DNA of 64,000 nt, taken from contig NC_030857.1 in assembly GCF_000208745.1 (NCBI RefSeq), forward strand, positions 12,086,619-12,150,618, written 5' to 3'. The notes under the pieces were generated by a model that was not told where the DNA came from, did no database searches, and saw only the letters and a list, made by a program, of their open reading frames with translations. Source of the DNA: Theobroma cacao. Taxonomy: Eukaryota; Streptophyta; Magnoliopsida; Malvales; Malvaceae. Below, in pieces: positions 11,798-24,350 of the stretch. Position 1 is the stretch's first letter. The number at the start of each line of letters is the position of its first letter. The position numbers and the translations under genes were made by a program.

Positions 11798-12730
11798 CTA
11801 TCATGCAATAAATGTCCTTTTGATAGGATACCCATTAAATTGTACTCCACATAGAAAGGCTTGTTGTGATGGAGATGTGGCATGCATATGTTTACTTTCA
11901 TGATCATTATAACATTCTTATATCTGTTAACCATCTTCCACATCAATCGTCCCACAAAGTTGTATTCCTCGTATTGTTCTCTAACTATCCACAATAGCAT
12001 TGTAACTATTTCCTTCCTTGATTCATTCAAAAAACTAAGTTGATCGAAGAAATGCCTAAAACTAGGTCTCTTCATGAGTGATCTTGCAATGGAAGAGGTA
12101 ACCATGGTAACGACATGTGCATCCTTAGCTTGGTTGGAAGAAAGAAAAGAATTCTCATGATGATTATGAATAATTTCATTTGCATGCCCTTAAGGATTTA
12201 AATGACCTAAAAGTGGATTATTTTAAATCATGTTGTTCCCAATCATCATTTCTATTGCTTATGCTCTCCGATGAAATATTCAATGCAAGTTCTTGCATTT
12301 AGCAAGTCGATGACCAACTGTATGGTGATAATCGGAACACCTTAGGTTAGACTTTTCTTTTGCTACTGATGGTTGCGACACGTAGGGTAGGTTTACCTAT
12401 CAGTTTCTAATCCACTATTAGAAAGGCGTTCTCATTCTGTCTAGTGGGATTGAAAACGATGGAGGAGAATTAACCTTTTGACCTTGTCTTTTTCTTAGGT
12501 TGTCTCACTTAGACTATAGATTAAGTCGAGGGCTTTTTCTTTCTCTACCTCTTCTTTGGATTGCATTCACTATTAGGGTGTTCCTTTTGTTGAAGCAACT
12601 AGTTCCTTTTTACCTAAAGTTTGTATAATTGGTCCTCCATGTAGTGTCAATCAGAGTAGTAAAATTGGGAAAAGATAAGTTTCCTAAATGCTACTTAGAC
12701 TCATCAAACATACCTTGAATACAAACTTTT
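11798..12730 (-). pseudogene. Tat-like gag / upstream pol relic
   Basis: This is the continuation of the minus-strand Tat-like element. The best marker is at about 12350-12280, where the minus strand reads CSDYHHTVGHRLAKCK, a C-x-x-H-x4-G-H-x4-C block typical of Tat gag. Nearer the LTR (11870-11798) it reads HNKPFYVEYNLMGILSKG, which resembles the approach to the protease. The open frame 12105-11767 is the longest piece, but its C-terminal end runs into the LTR, so it is not a real protein. The rest is too decayed to place. Confidence 0.55.
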
Positions 12731-13262
12731 TATCATGACCCAAATCTAGGTAATAACCAACGTAATGGCCTGATGGGCAAAGCTTACTTAACCCAAGCAA
12801 GCCTCAAATATAATAGATAGAATCAATAGATGGAAGATAATAACATGAAATGCATATCAATGTATATATATAACCATATAAAACCATCAATAAAGTCTAT
12901 GTCTCGCAAGACAACAAAGTACACCATGATGTACTCAGACATCCATATAATATGTAACTCATTACATATTCAAATAAAAAATGCCAAACATTGGCCAAAT
13001 ATATAAATGTGTCTCAACACAAGCAAATACAAAACTTAATTTGACTTAGACCAATGGAGCGAACATAGAATAAGTAAAGTCAATTGGGATGCAATGGACT
13101 TACCAATACGATGGATGGAGACCTCTCCACAGATGGTGACCTAACAAGTTATGGATCCGAAAAACAAATAGAGCTTACATGTGTGAGTTATAAAAACTAA
13201 GTGAGTAGACATAGGGAAGGGGGACTAGCTAACAGAATAGTGTTTGAATAAAAGTACATATT
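12731..13262 (-). mobile_element. Old minus-strand LTR, right-hand (3') part
   Basis: It starts TATCATGACCCAAATC, a mutated form of the family end TGTCA(C/T)GACCC, and keeps the CCCAAGCAAGCCTC block found 60-70 bp inside related LTRs. The solo LTR at 13263 interrupts it, and it resumes at 18133. Its last five bases, ATATT (13258-13262), are the target site of that insertion. It contains no gene. Confidence 0.6.
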
Positions 13263-13949
13263 TGTCACGACCCGATTTTTGGGCCATGATCAGCGCATGG
13301 ACTCAATGGACATAGTCCGCTAAGCCCAAGCAAGCCTATTTACATAATCCTGCTCATCATCCCGTCAACTATTCTTACATTCATATCTCATAATCTCAAC
13401 CCTTAAATACTTTAATAGTAAGTTATAACAATCAAAAACTGCATTTATATTAGCCCGAAATAACATTAACCATTGCCATTCATGGTGGCTTTACCAATTA
13501 ACATATACATATATGGTCTAAGGCATACATCTTAGTACTTTACATCACATGTACGTATTTATAAACCAAAATGACTTTGGGCTTCTAGCGAAGTGACCAG
13601 GGTGAAGGTGCGACTACGGAATGCCAAGATACCTACCAAGGAGACGAAACTACGTGGACACCTCGACCTAGGTTCCAATTGCCTCCTGATCTGAAAACAT
13701 GAAGTTGAAAATAGTGAGTACAAACTCAGTGAGTGAACATAAGAAGGGAACAAGCAACGATAAGGAAAGTTGATAATCACAATGCATTTATTTGAAAACA
13801 ATGCAATTTAGTTGAAGTTCTTATTAAAATCCCTCCATTAAACCCTTGGTTATTAAATCATTTAATGATGAAGGAACCATTTTCAGCATGAAATTGAAAA
13901 GAGAGGAAATTCCCAGCAATCATCCGAACAAGGCAGTATGATAGACAGA

Positions 13950-14250
13950 TTATCGCTGCAGCGAAAAGGCATTCTCGCTGCAGCTATGGGCACAAATCAT
14001 CAACGAAACGAGGGTTTCACTCAACTACACGAGGGTTTCGCATTAGAACCCCTTATCTCAAACTAAATTAATTAATCCCATGTCATTGGAAATCCATAAT
14101 CAAACATGATGTTAAAGAAGTGGAAATTATGGCAAAAACCAACAAGGTAGCATGCAGAACAGAAAGTTTCTCGTTGTAGCGAGAGTCAGGAGGATTGTCG
14201 CTGCAGCGAGTTACAAGCAGCAAAATAGAATGTTTCTCGCTGCAGCGAGA
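13950..14250. repeat. TCGCTGCAGCGA palindrome array
   Basis: Perfect 12-bp copies occur at 13953-13964, 14198-14209 and 14237-14248, with several decayed copies (CTCGTTGTAGCGAGA and similar) between them. The array lies in the 3' half of the LTR. Confidence 0.88.
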
Positions 14251-14449
14251 AGTAGGCACCTAAATAAAGAAGGACCTCCTTTGCACTAAACATCCATTTG
14301 GTGCTGCAATAAAATCAATTTGCAAGTAAATGGAAATTTTCAAGATTCATCATGCCATACAATCACATATTATAATCATGATCTTTCCATTGGCATATAC
14401 ATATACCTAAACATATATCAATTCGTATAGCACCCCATCTCACCCAGCT

Positions 14450-14650
14450 CATGTGCATCCCCCCACATCGTGTACATAGCCAAAATCATCGTGTGCATCC
14501 CCCCACATCGTGCACAAGTACAGACATTGCATGCTCCCCCACATCGCGCACAGTTGATGCCATCGTGTGCATCCCCCCACATCGTGTACACGGACAATAT
14601 CACCATCCATCTCCCTCACCACCATCATCATCGGTAGGTGCACACTCACC
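14450..14650 (-). repeat. Tandem repeat, unit about 40 bp (CATCCCCCCACATCGTGCA)
   Basis: Four to five imperfect copies, the same family as at 5628-5790. Open frames on both strands across it are by-products of the repeat. Confidence 0.82.
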
Positions 14651-15589
14651 CCACACATGCATGGTTGCATTTGTCACACAATGGTACCATTTATGACATA
14701 GTATATACATATATATCAACATTATACAGAAACATATGGATTTATCACACTATCCATTTCTTAACATAAAAGCATTTCATAAGGGCTTGTTCCCATGAGA
14801 GTTTCGAAGAAAGAACCAATAAAATGCTTTAGGAGATTCAATCAAACATACATGTGTATATCCCAAAACGTTTTTAATGCAAGTTCACTCACTGGTATTT
14901 GTTGAACCTTTAGTCGACTCAAACCTCCCTAATGGTCCATGTCACGACCCAAATTTCGGGCCATGACCGGCGCATGGGCCCAATGGACATAGTCCACTAA
15001 GCCCAAGTAAGCCTATTTATATGACCTGTTCACCATTCCATCAAAAGTTACTAAATTACATTCCATAACTTTGAATCAAAATAACACTAAGCATTGGCAA
15101 CTCATAGTGGCATAGCAATCACAATGTACATATATTGTCTAAACGTACAATTTAAAAAGTTACATCACTTGTACATATTTACAACAAAATGACTTTGGGT
15201 TTCCAACGGAGTGACCACAGTGAAGGTGTAGCTACTGAATGCCATTTGATACCTACTAAAGATACAAATCTACAAGGACACCTCGACCTAGCTACTGGCT
15301 TCCTCTTGATCTGAAAACATGAAGTTGAAAACGGTAAGTATAAACCTAGTGAGTGAACAAGAAGGGAACAAGCAAACAATAAGGAATGTTTATGAAATCA
15401 TGATGCATTCATTTTTTTTACAAAACAATGCAATTTGTTTTAGTTTTTATTAAAACCCCTCATGTAAACCCCACATGAGTAAATCATTTTATGAAAAGGG
15501 TCCATGCTCAACAAAGGATTTGGAGAGTGAAAACTTTAATAGCATTCATGTGAATTAAGTCAAATAAATGACGGGTCCTCGTTGCAACG

Positions 15590-15930
15590 AAAAGGCATTC
15601 TCGCTGCAGCTACTTGCTGTAGCGAAGTTAGAATTCAAGTTACTAGCTAGATGAGGGTTTCTCAACCGACCAAGGGTTTCTCTCAAAATTTCCTCATTCC
15701 AAACTTAGTTAGATAATCCCCAAACATATTGGAAGTCCATGCTCAACTAAGGTATAAATGAAATGAAAAAAAATGACAAAAACCCACAAGATAGCAAAAT
15801 GGATGGAAGGTTTCTCGCTGCAGCGAGATTCTGCAGCAAGTTCCACTTGGCCAAAACAGAAAGTTTCTTGTTGCAGCGAGAATCAGGTCAGGTGAAGGCC
15901 CTCAAACCTGAGAGTTTCTCGTTGCAGCAA
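15590..15930. repeat. TCGCTGCAGCGA palindrome array
   Basis: One perfect copy (15815-15826) and about six decayed ones, spaced irregularly in the 3' part of the nested LTR. Confidence 0.82.
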
Positions 15931-16149
15931 GAAACAGAGCACCAAGAATAAGGTTTCCTTTCTTTCAAGAAAAAACCATCCTGCTAAAATGACAAAAGCA
16001 ACATGAAACACAAACAATTTCCCAAAGTTCAACATGCCAACTTCATATGCATTTCAACCATAACCCATATTCATTGAGTTTTCATTCTCTAAACATATAT
16101 ACATATACATACATGGATAAATACCAATACCACTATCATCTCATCCAGC

Positions 16150-16330
16150 TCATGTGCATCCCCCCACATCGTGCAAATAGTCGGAGTCATTGTGTGCATC
16201 CCCCCACATCGTGCACAAGTAGTACCATCATGTACATCCCCCCACATCGTGCACATGGGCACTTTCATCATCCAACACCCTCACCACCGTCATCACAGGC
16301 ATGTGTATCCCCCCACATCGTGCACACGCA
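16150..16330 (-). repeat. Tandem repeat, unit about 40 bp
   Basis: Four copies of the CATCCCCCCACATCGTGCA unit, between the second donor-like site and the palindrome array of the nested LTR. Confidence 0.82.
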
Positions 16331-17170
16331 CGGTTATCATTATCACACCATGTCAGCCATCAATGCACAACATATATGTATATCAACACAATGACATAGA
16401 ACAAGAATCCATAACAGCCACATGTCATATATATAAAGACAATAATTAAAAGCTTGTTCCCAAGGTACCCATTTTTAAGAAAAGTTGAATAAACTCATTC
16501 AAAGGCATTGTACAAATACATTCACATTCCCAAAACAGTTTTGAAATGCAAGTTCACTCACCGGTATCTTGTTGAACCTTTAGTCGACTCTACTTCTCTA
16601 ATTGTCCAAATGGGGAGCTGGGGCTTCGTTGGAACCTATTATCACATTAGCATCACCATTAATTCAAGCCACATACTTAAAAATTCTAAAAGTTTTCTCT
16701 TAACTAGCTTTCAAATTGCCATTTAAGTGGCTATCTAAGTTCACTATCTTAATCACTTTAAAGTGAATGAACAACCCCAACTACCAAATCACCCTCAAGT
16801 CTAAACACTAATCATTTTCAAGATTAAAACTCAATTCTAGTGTACTACTCACCTTGATAGCTTGTATTTGCAATTCTTCCCAAAAACTTTCAAGCTATTA
16901 TTAAAGCTTCCTCTTTCTCTCTCTAAGACACCTAACTATTGAGAGAGAGTATGAAAACAAGGTTTTTTTTCAAGAGTTTTAAAGTGAGAGAGTGGAAGAG
17001 CACAAGGGTTTATGAAAGGAGTGCACCAAGGCATGAAAAGTGAAGCTATTTTAAATGAGGTTATGGAGCTTTCATATCAAGCTTTCATGGAGGATGAAAG
17101 CAACATGAGATGAGAGGAAGAAGAAGGAGAAAAGCTACTGGAGAATGAAAAAGATGCTAAAAGAATAAGA

Positions 17171-17180
17171 TATTTATAGC
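17171..17180 (-). promoter_or_regulatory. TATA box of the nested LTR
   Basis: Minus strand GCTATAAATA, about 320 nt before the first donor-like site. The outer LTR lacks this segment. Confidence 0.6.
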
Positions 17181-18132
17181 CCATGCTTATCCACTTCACT
17201 TAAATTATGAAAATGCCCCTCCACAAATTAGCTTGTTCTCTTTCAATCGTTTATGCAATCTTTTACTCTTTTGACACTAGGACAAGATCCATAATGATCT
17301 AGAAATGTTCAGGTTCATGAAAACTTAAAAATTTTGACTCAAGGTGAAAAATGACCGTTTTGCCCTTACCGTGGAAATCATCATCATTCTCATTGCCTTT
17401 ATCATTTTACCCATATTTTCATCATTCATTTATGCCTTAAACCTACTTAGGCCTTAATATTGTTTAAAACTTAGTTTTAGGGGCTTACTAAAGAAATGAT
17501 GAAATTACCCCTGATCAGGGATGTCGCATCTACTTCTATCTACGAGTCTATAAAGGTCAAGGTCTCACAGTCCAATTAGGGTTGAGGGGCTTCATTGGAA
17601 CCTATCACGCACAAAAACATCATAGCCAATCCAATTTACATTAATATCGCTCCAAAAGCTGTTTTCCAAATCAAGCTTCAATAGCCCTTTCCTATCTACC
17701 TTTAAATTACCATTTGATTGGCTATTCAGTTTCTCTTCTTTAGGAATACTAGAAATAGATAAACAACTTCAGCAATAACACAACTCATAACTTAAATTAC
17801 TAGCCATTATCAACAACTTAAAACCAATCCTAATTCATCACTCACCTTGGTGGATAATAGTTTAAAAGTACTCGAGTTCACAAAACTTAAAATCTTTTAC
17901 TCGAGGTGCAAAATGACCATTTTGCCCCTGTTGTGAAAATTATTATCACTTAGAGTTTTCTTTGTGTTTTCATCATTATACATCATTCATTCGGTCCTTA
18001 TGCCTACTTAGATCTTAAAAATATTAGAAAACCTTCTTCTAAGAGATTATTAGAGGAAATGACGAAATTACCCTTAGTCCGCATTATTACGTTTACTTCT
18101 AATTACGAGTCTATAGAGGTTGAGGTCTCACA

Positions 18133-19014
18133 ATATTCATCAAATATGCATTCTTAAAACAATAATCAAAATCTTAGTTACACATTTAGTAAAAAGATTT
18201 TTTAGTACCATTCAAATAGTTTCAAATACACGCAAAACCTTTCAAAAGATTGGGCAAAAGTGGGAAAGCCAAAAGCATCCAAAAACCCATTAAAAAATGT
18301 TTATTTTTCATAAATAAGTTTTAGGTATCGATACCTTATTCTAGAGTATTGATACTTATCAAATAGAAAGCCTCTTAGGGCATTTTGCACACTCTATATT
18401 GATACTTATGCAAAAAGTATCGATACTTTCACATAGAATGCTTATTGACTTCTTGGTATTGATACCTATCTTTGAGGTATTAATACTTACAACACAAACT
18501 TTTGGCCAGATATCGATACATAACCAAGAGTTCGAGTCAAAATCCTAGACTTTTGACTCAAACTAAGAGTTCCAATCATTCCTGTTACTAAATACATAAT
18601 CTTTAAAACAAAATGAACTAGTAAATATGTTCAAATTTAGATTCATGCAACTTATGACACACAATCAATAAGACTTAATTCCAAGTTTAAAATCTAATTC
18701 AAAAAAGGTCCCCTCAAGGATCCAATATCACATTTACCAAACTTATATTCTTATGGAGCCTTTTATAAAGCGTGAGTTAGACAAAGGCATAACAACCCAA
18801 AGAGTAGTGTTTAAGCTCTCATTATTTAGGTTCATATAAAGGCACGCATGCCAAATAATCTTGACATGTGTTTCGCTCCATCCAACATGACTAGAATTTG
18901 CTCTTAACTAGTTAGGAGTTCAGACACTATGCACAATGACTTGTTGAAATGAGCCATGTAGCCAATCGAATTGGTCAAGGCCTACATCTAATCATGCAAT
19001 CATATTATTCATAC
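18133..19014 (-). mobile_element. Old minus-strand LTR, continuation
   Basis: This resumes the LTR begun at 12731, starting with the duplicated ATATT. It holds a cluster of GGTATCGATACC-type palindromes (18324-18335 perfect, others to about 18510). From about 18560 to 19014 I see no coding sense and cannot place the LTR's other end. Confidence 0.5.
18300..18515. repeat. GGTATCGATACC palindrome cluster
   Basis: Six or seven copies of (G/A)(G/A)TATCGATAC(C/T)(T/C), one perfect at 18324-18335, others decayed to TATTGATAC. A related cluster lies in the LTR at 43335-43505. Confidence 0.82.
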
Positions 19015-22000
19015 TATAACGACCCTCTTCTCGATCATTACCAACATCCAAGACTTACGGGGGACTAGCCAAATCCCGAACAAGCCTTCACAATTATCCA
19101 TTTATCAAACCATAACACATTCGTTGGAAATCTCATAACCATCACAATTTTATTAATGGCAAATATTCTCTCATTACATTATGTTTCATCATCATATAAA
19201 TAAATGTTTACAATGTACACAATTGTTTACTTCCGAAACAAAATATACCATTAATGACCCGACCTCTAAAAGCAGAGCGACTCGGATTGGTACTAAGAGA
19301 TGCCTTTACCTACATTGCAATGGACCATAATATGCCGATGAAAAACGTGCTAGCTGATCACTTCTCTACAAAATGAGAATATTGGGGTGAGTCTCACGGG
19401 CTCAGTGATCACAGCTTAGTGAGCAAAGCGAGGATGGGAAACAAGCCAAGGATAGAAGATTTGAATGTTAAAAACATAAGAATATATAAACCACTTAAAA
19501 TCAAATGGAACACTTGTGCCTTACATTTACCAAAGAATTGTGATGCAAAGTAACCATTTAGGTAACATATTAAAACCAGTGCAATTAAAAAATTTCTACC
19601 ATTGAAATCATTTGATGTTCTTTACTCAAAATCGGACTAACATAAGCATGCACGCTCCCATGAAATCAAGCATTATCAAAGCTTATACACAAGCTCATAA
19701 ACCATCTCATCCTTAAGGTATTAAACACAAAATCATCATATAAATAAGGAGCTGCGAAAAAACTTGAATTTCTCACCATCTGAAAGAAATAATGTTTGAA
19801 AACCAAAAGAGATATCACTCTCGAGTAAGTAATCGTAGTAATCAACTCGTGGACCCACTTCCAAGTAATAATATCTGAGAGGTCCCCTTCCATCAGATTT
19901 CCACAGCCATGACAGTCTCAACGATGCTGGCCGACATTAGAGAAATCATGTGGTCGCAATCACATATATCAACTAATAGCCTAGCCACGTATATCAACCT
20001 GTGGCCTTGCCACGTATATATATCACAGACCGTGGCCTAGCCACGTCTAATAGCCCGTCGGTGACCTAGAGGTTCTCTTGCTAGAGCTCACTTATGTAGA
20101 AGGGTCACACTCTCTTGATGTGAGATTCGGCCTACTCTCGAATCTCCCAATTTGACAAAACCATTTATAAGCAAGTTGGGTTCTCAAAAGCTTATTTTAA
20201 AACTATTTTGAAAATATCAATCATGGTGACATGATAAATCCATTTGTAAGACTTTATAATGTAAAACCTTTGCATAAGGTTTAAATATCAAATCACCATG
20301 GTGAACATATAGTTTATTCATGATTGCACATCACACAAACAAATAAGGCACATTTTGATATAAACCATGGTAAAGAGCTTGTTTCTCGATTTTTAAGACC
20401 CTTTACATATATAGTTTATATGTATGCAAAACATTTCTAAAAGCATGACATTCACAAGTGCCTAGCATTCTACCAACTCATGCTTTCCACAATAACAATA
20501 GAACGAGATTGTAAATCCATTTAAAAATCGCCTACAGAGGCTAACAACTCATGTTATCCACAATTGCATTTAAAGAAAACTTGTAACTTTTATTAAATGT
20601 ATATCAATATATAGTTTATGGAACTTTTGAAATAGGCATCCCCTACTCACCTCCCAATAGCGAGATGTTATGTCGCTATTGATTCGGGTACGTCTATAGC
20701 TAATTTTACTTGCCAGTCACCCGTCACCTCCTCCGGTACACCACCACGACAATCATTCTTTAATTGTCAATTTCCTAGCAGCAATTAAACTCAAGATACT
20801 TGACGACTTTACAATTTGTTCAATCCTACACTTGCTGCCCACACTTAGCTTTATGCTTTTATAGCCTATTCATCATTCCCCCTTCTCATTCAAGTACTAA
20901 CCATTAACTAAATAGTTCAATTCATACTATAATTAGCATTCCTTCACAAATAATCTTTTACACATATATATATATAGGCAGCAACTTTACCAAAGAATTC
21001 TCAAGTCCTTACATGCATAATTTTCTACCCTTTACTTCATTCAAAACATTGCATTCACACAACATCAAAACTCATAACTTGTATAAGCACTTTTTTAAAC
21101 CCATAGTCATATAGAATGAACAATCAAGGAATAGGCCACAATTCGTCTTACCTTTCTCAATAATTTAACTTGAGCTAAAACCAAGAAATCTCAAGCTCAT
21201 TTTTAGTGTAATCTTACATTCCTTGTGAATCACCAACATACATGGTTTTCTTGGCACCCACACGGTATTCTTTTTGCTGCCACAAACATTTTCACACAAT
21301 CACAATTCAATTCCTTAAGAAATTCATAGATCAAACTCAAACTTTACTTATCTAAACTTTCTTTGAAACCGTGAATCATTCACACTTTCTTCCTTGTGGT
21401 TTCTAGGAGCAATGAAGCTTGATGATAGGAAAATAGCAAGAAATAAGCCCACGAGTACTAAGAGAAATGGAGTAGCCAAGCCCTTTTCTCTCAAGGGTGG
21501 TGGACAAGACAAAGTGAAAGTGAGCTTCCAACTCTTTTTTTTTCTTTGTTTTAGGGGGATCTCTCAAGGCAAAAGCCTTGAAATTACTTTCATTTCCCAT
21601 TTTCTCATACATGGGCGGATTGCCCAAGGTCACTTTCTTTTTCTATTTCTTTTTCTTTTATGTGGGTAGATATCACAGGGCAAAAAGCCTTGAAATCATA
21701 CTTTTCCACTTGTATGGGTGGATTCTCCCAAGTTTCTCCAGTAACTCAAATTTCTTTATTTTATTTTCTTTCCATCAAATCTTATGATTATTCCTTTTTC
21801 TTTTCAAGTCACATTACTAATCTTACTTTGTTTACCATAGGCTATCTTTGCCAAACCATGGTTTTCTTTCAATTAAATACTCTTTGTTCATTTTCTATTT
21901 GTCATCTTTCACATGGTGGGGGTCCTACATGTCCCCCACAAAGCTTTATCCTTTTTACATGCAATCATTTGAATGTAATAGTAACTTCACATGGAAATTC

Positions 22001-22677
22001 CATCAAGCTAAGCAATCTCACTTGCATTTCACTTTACTTGCATCCTACTTGAATTGCATCTTGCTTTCCATAATACAAATATATACACATCAAATATTCT
22101 CTTAGCTTTTCATTATTTACAATTGAGTCCTTCTATCATTCCTTTATTTTCAATTCTTTTCTATTTTTCTTCCATTGCACCTATTCAAATAAAATGTCAA
22201 ATTCATACTCCACCAAGGTGTGACCATAGTATTTAAATATATACTTACTCTTTCTCACTTTAATTTAATGAAGGCACGTGGGCCCCACTAAAGCTTCCTT
22301 TCTTCGAAATATTTCTTACTTTTGCTCCCCCACTTAGACAAACCATACAAATCACACGTTCTTCGTGTAATAAAACCAATTTAACATCCATATTTCTTTA
22401 CTATTATTTTATCCAAAAATTAATATTTTATTCCAAAATTTTCCTTTAGCCTTCTAAGGCTCCAAAACATCTTACTTTGTCCCGGTTTAGCTCTATAACA
22501 CATTTTTAACTCCACAACTTCGACCTCAATAAGATATTATTATTTTATTACATACGAAATATTTTATTTTAAAATATTTCTTTCACCCTCTAACACTCTT
22601 AAACACTTCCATTGGCCTCAATTGACCTTCATCTTATCCTTAAGGTCATATTACGCACCATACCAAAGTATATTACA
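19015..22677 (-). mobile_element. Long solo LTR of a second chromoviral subfamily
   Basis: The minus strand begins TGTAATATACTTTGG (22677) and ends GGGTCGTTATA (19015), a mutated GGGTCGTTACA. The flanks are CATAC (19010-19014) and CATGC (22678-22682), a target duplication with one transition. At 3.66 kb it is the longest LTR here. It shows a donor-like AAAG|GTAAGA (first intron base 21151), acceptor GCTAG, a 124-nt exon-like block 20774-20651, and a second donor GGAG|GTGAGTAGG (intron base 20650). Short repeats around TAGCCTAGCCACGTATATCA lie at 19975-20055. Open frames at 21394-22236 are AT-rich, overlap on both strands and make no sense. Confidence 0.75.
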
Positions 22678-22838
22678 CATGCTGAATGATTAAAGGTTTT
22701 TTTTCATTAATATGATTGTGCTTATAAGTCTATTGGATGAAATCCATGAGATAAACATGGCTTGCAAGGGAATTGTAAAGTGTTACAATTATGAGATTTT
22801 TATGCATCAAAGCATAATCTCTAAATTGTTCTTAGTGT
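22678..22838. other. Flanking sequence, nothing recognised
   Basis: 161 bp between the solo LTR and the Athila-like LTR. It is AT-rich without coding sense or repeats I can name. Confidence 0.4.
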
Positions 22839-24350
22839 TGTCAAATTTACACAAAAGAGCACGTTATCACAAACAAGTAATATAGTAGAAGTAGAGTATC
22901 GTTCCCATAGGGATTTGTTCTTAAATTTTTATTAAGTACTAAAACTTTATAACAAATCAATCTTATTTAAGTAACCGAAATTTGTAAAAAATTAATTAAA
23001 TCAATTAAAATAAACACTAAATTAACTAGCAAAAATTAAATATATTTGAGATAGACAATAGACTAAAAACCTAGAATTATGGGTTCATCCAACACTTTAT
23101 TTGATACTAACTTCTCTTATTATTTATCTTTCCTGGGTGGTTTTACTAACCTAGAATCCAAAGCTATGTACAAGTCTCCATCAAGATGCTTGCACAAATT
23201 CCTAACTTAATTAGTTCACTTTATATCTATAAGAATCAATTAAATTAAGTTTATTAAGCTAGTGTCCTAATTTAGCTACGTATGGCAACTGGCTGTGTCT
23301 AATTGAATTGCAAATCAAATCACTTAACTGACATGAACACACACTATTCAAATCTTAGCCTAATCTAAAATCTCTTTGCCAAGTCTCAATTAGATTCACA
23401 AATCAATTAATTGTTGATTAGGAAATTAAAGGCATTAAGAAAAGATTTGAATAAGCAAAACTATACCCATTCATGATAAATAAAAAAGAAACTAATATTC
23501 AAACCACCATAATCCTAGAAAAACAAATTAGTTCATGATATCTAAGGAAAACAATATCCAAAGAAATTTAGCCATGAATTCAATCCAAGAAAATAAGTAT
23601 AACGCAAAAGAGGGAAAGAAACTAATGTTGAAGCTTTTTGGTTTTGAATCTCTCACAATTGCTCTTGTTTGCTTGGTTGATTCTTGGCTCCAAATCTCCA
23701 AAAAAGCTACAATTGTTCTTTTTTTTTAATGATCTGTAAAAAGTCCTTTAAATAGGTTTAAATTAACCCAATTTCCATAATCTCACATAAAACATATTTT
23801 TGGAAAGCAATGTGGCATTACGGCCATGCTTCCTTGGCGCCATGGCACTGTGCAATTGTTTGTGGCGCCGCAACATTACTTCATCAACGTCATGGCACTC
23901 TGGCCTTGGGCAAATGTATGATGCACTTAACATGTCCAGCATTGCAACCTTGAGTAACTCAAGGTCGTGGCCTCTAAGCAACATACTACCTTGTGAAGAA
24001 CTACAACTATCTAGCATTTTTCAACATGATTTTCACCTTGATCTAATCCAAACTAAGTGAAGTGTAAACATGAAAGTTGTAGCACTACCTCTTGGCTTTC
24101 TAATGGATCAAGAATTGTATCAATTGAACTTCTGTAGCTCAAATTATCCTTGAAATATAGCAGCATGTATAAATGAAGCCATCACCATACTTGTGCATTT
24201 TTAAATCAAATGAACCTTTCTCATCAAATATCGTACAAAAACAATAAGAGAAATCAACAATAACAACTCTTAAAGTAATTTAAAGCAAGAAAAAGTAAAA
24301 TAACTTAAATTAACTACTCAACATGTAATCCAACTTAAACTGGAAAAAAA

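Larger units (their letters stand above)
14940..17569 (-). mobile_element. Nested solo chromoviral LTR
   Basis: The LTR is 2,630 bp, with ends TGTCACGACCC (14940) and GGTCTCACA (17569) and a perfect target duplication GTCCA at 14935-14939 and 17570-17574. It belongs to the same family as its host LTR and is more complete. On the minus strand it has a TATA box (17180-17171, GCTATAAATA), first donor CAAG|GTGAGTAG (intron base 16852), acceptor AATAG with an exon-like block 16635-16562 (74 nt), second donor GTGAGTGAAC (16561), tandem repeat 16330-16150, and palindrome array 15930-15590. It landed inside the exon-like block of the outer LTR, so it is younger. Confidence 0.93.
13263..18132 (-). mobile_element. 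Solo chromoviral LTR, split by a nested LTR
   Basis: The ends are TGTCACGACCC (13263) and CTCACA (18132), with a perfect target duplication ATATT at 13258-13262 and 18133-18137. There is no internal region, so it is a solo LTR. Without the nested copy it is about 2.2 kb. Read on the minus strand it has U3, a donor-like CAAG|GTGAGTG (first intron base 17845), acceptor GATAG (exon from 17601), second donor at 14892, tandem repeat and palindrome array. Compared with the nested copy it lacks roughly 430 bp covering the TATA box and first exon. The exon-like block is 27 + 47 = 74 nt once the nested LTR is removed. Confidence 0.9.

Noticed and set aside
11767..12105. 112-codon minus-strand frame as an independent gene
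   Set aside because: It ends inside an LTR, and its only sense fits decayed Tat-like gag/pol.
13950..14250. Palindrome arrays considered as a CRISPR array
   Set aside because: Spacers are irregular and not unique, repeats are short and heavily mutated, there is no cas gene, and the setting is a plant retrotransposon LTR.
14451..14696. Open frames encoding CIPPHRAHSQ-like Pro/His/Ser-rich peptides (also 5570-5841, 16047-16449, 56011-56343, both strands)
   Set aside because: They translate the 40-bp tandem repeat inside LTRs. Both strands and several frames are open because the unit length and composition allow it, and no start context or relative supports a protein.
21394..22236. Several overlapping Phe/Leu-rich open frames
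   Set aside because: AT-rich U3 and leader of the LTR 19015-22677. Frames overlap on both strands and have no domain.
23763..24060. Open frames on both strands over 23763-24060
   Set aside because: The region is the GC-rich palindromic part of an Athila LTR. The overlap of two antisense frames follows from the palindromes, and neither protein has recognisable features.
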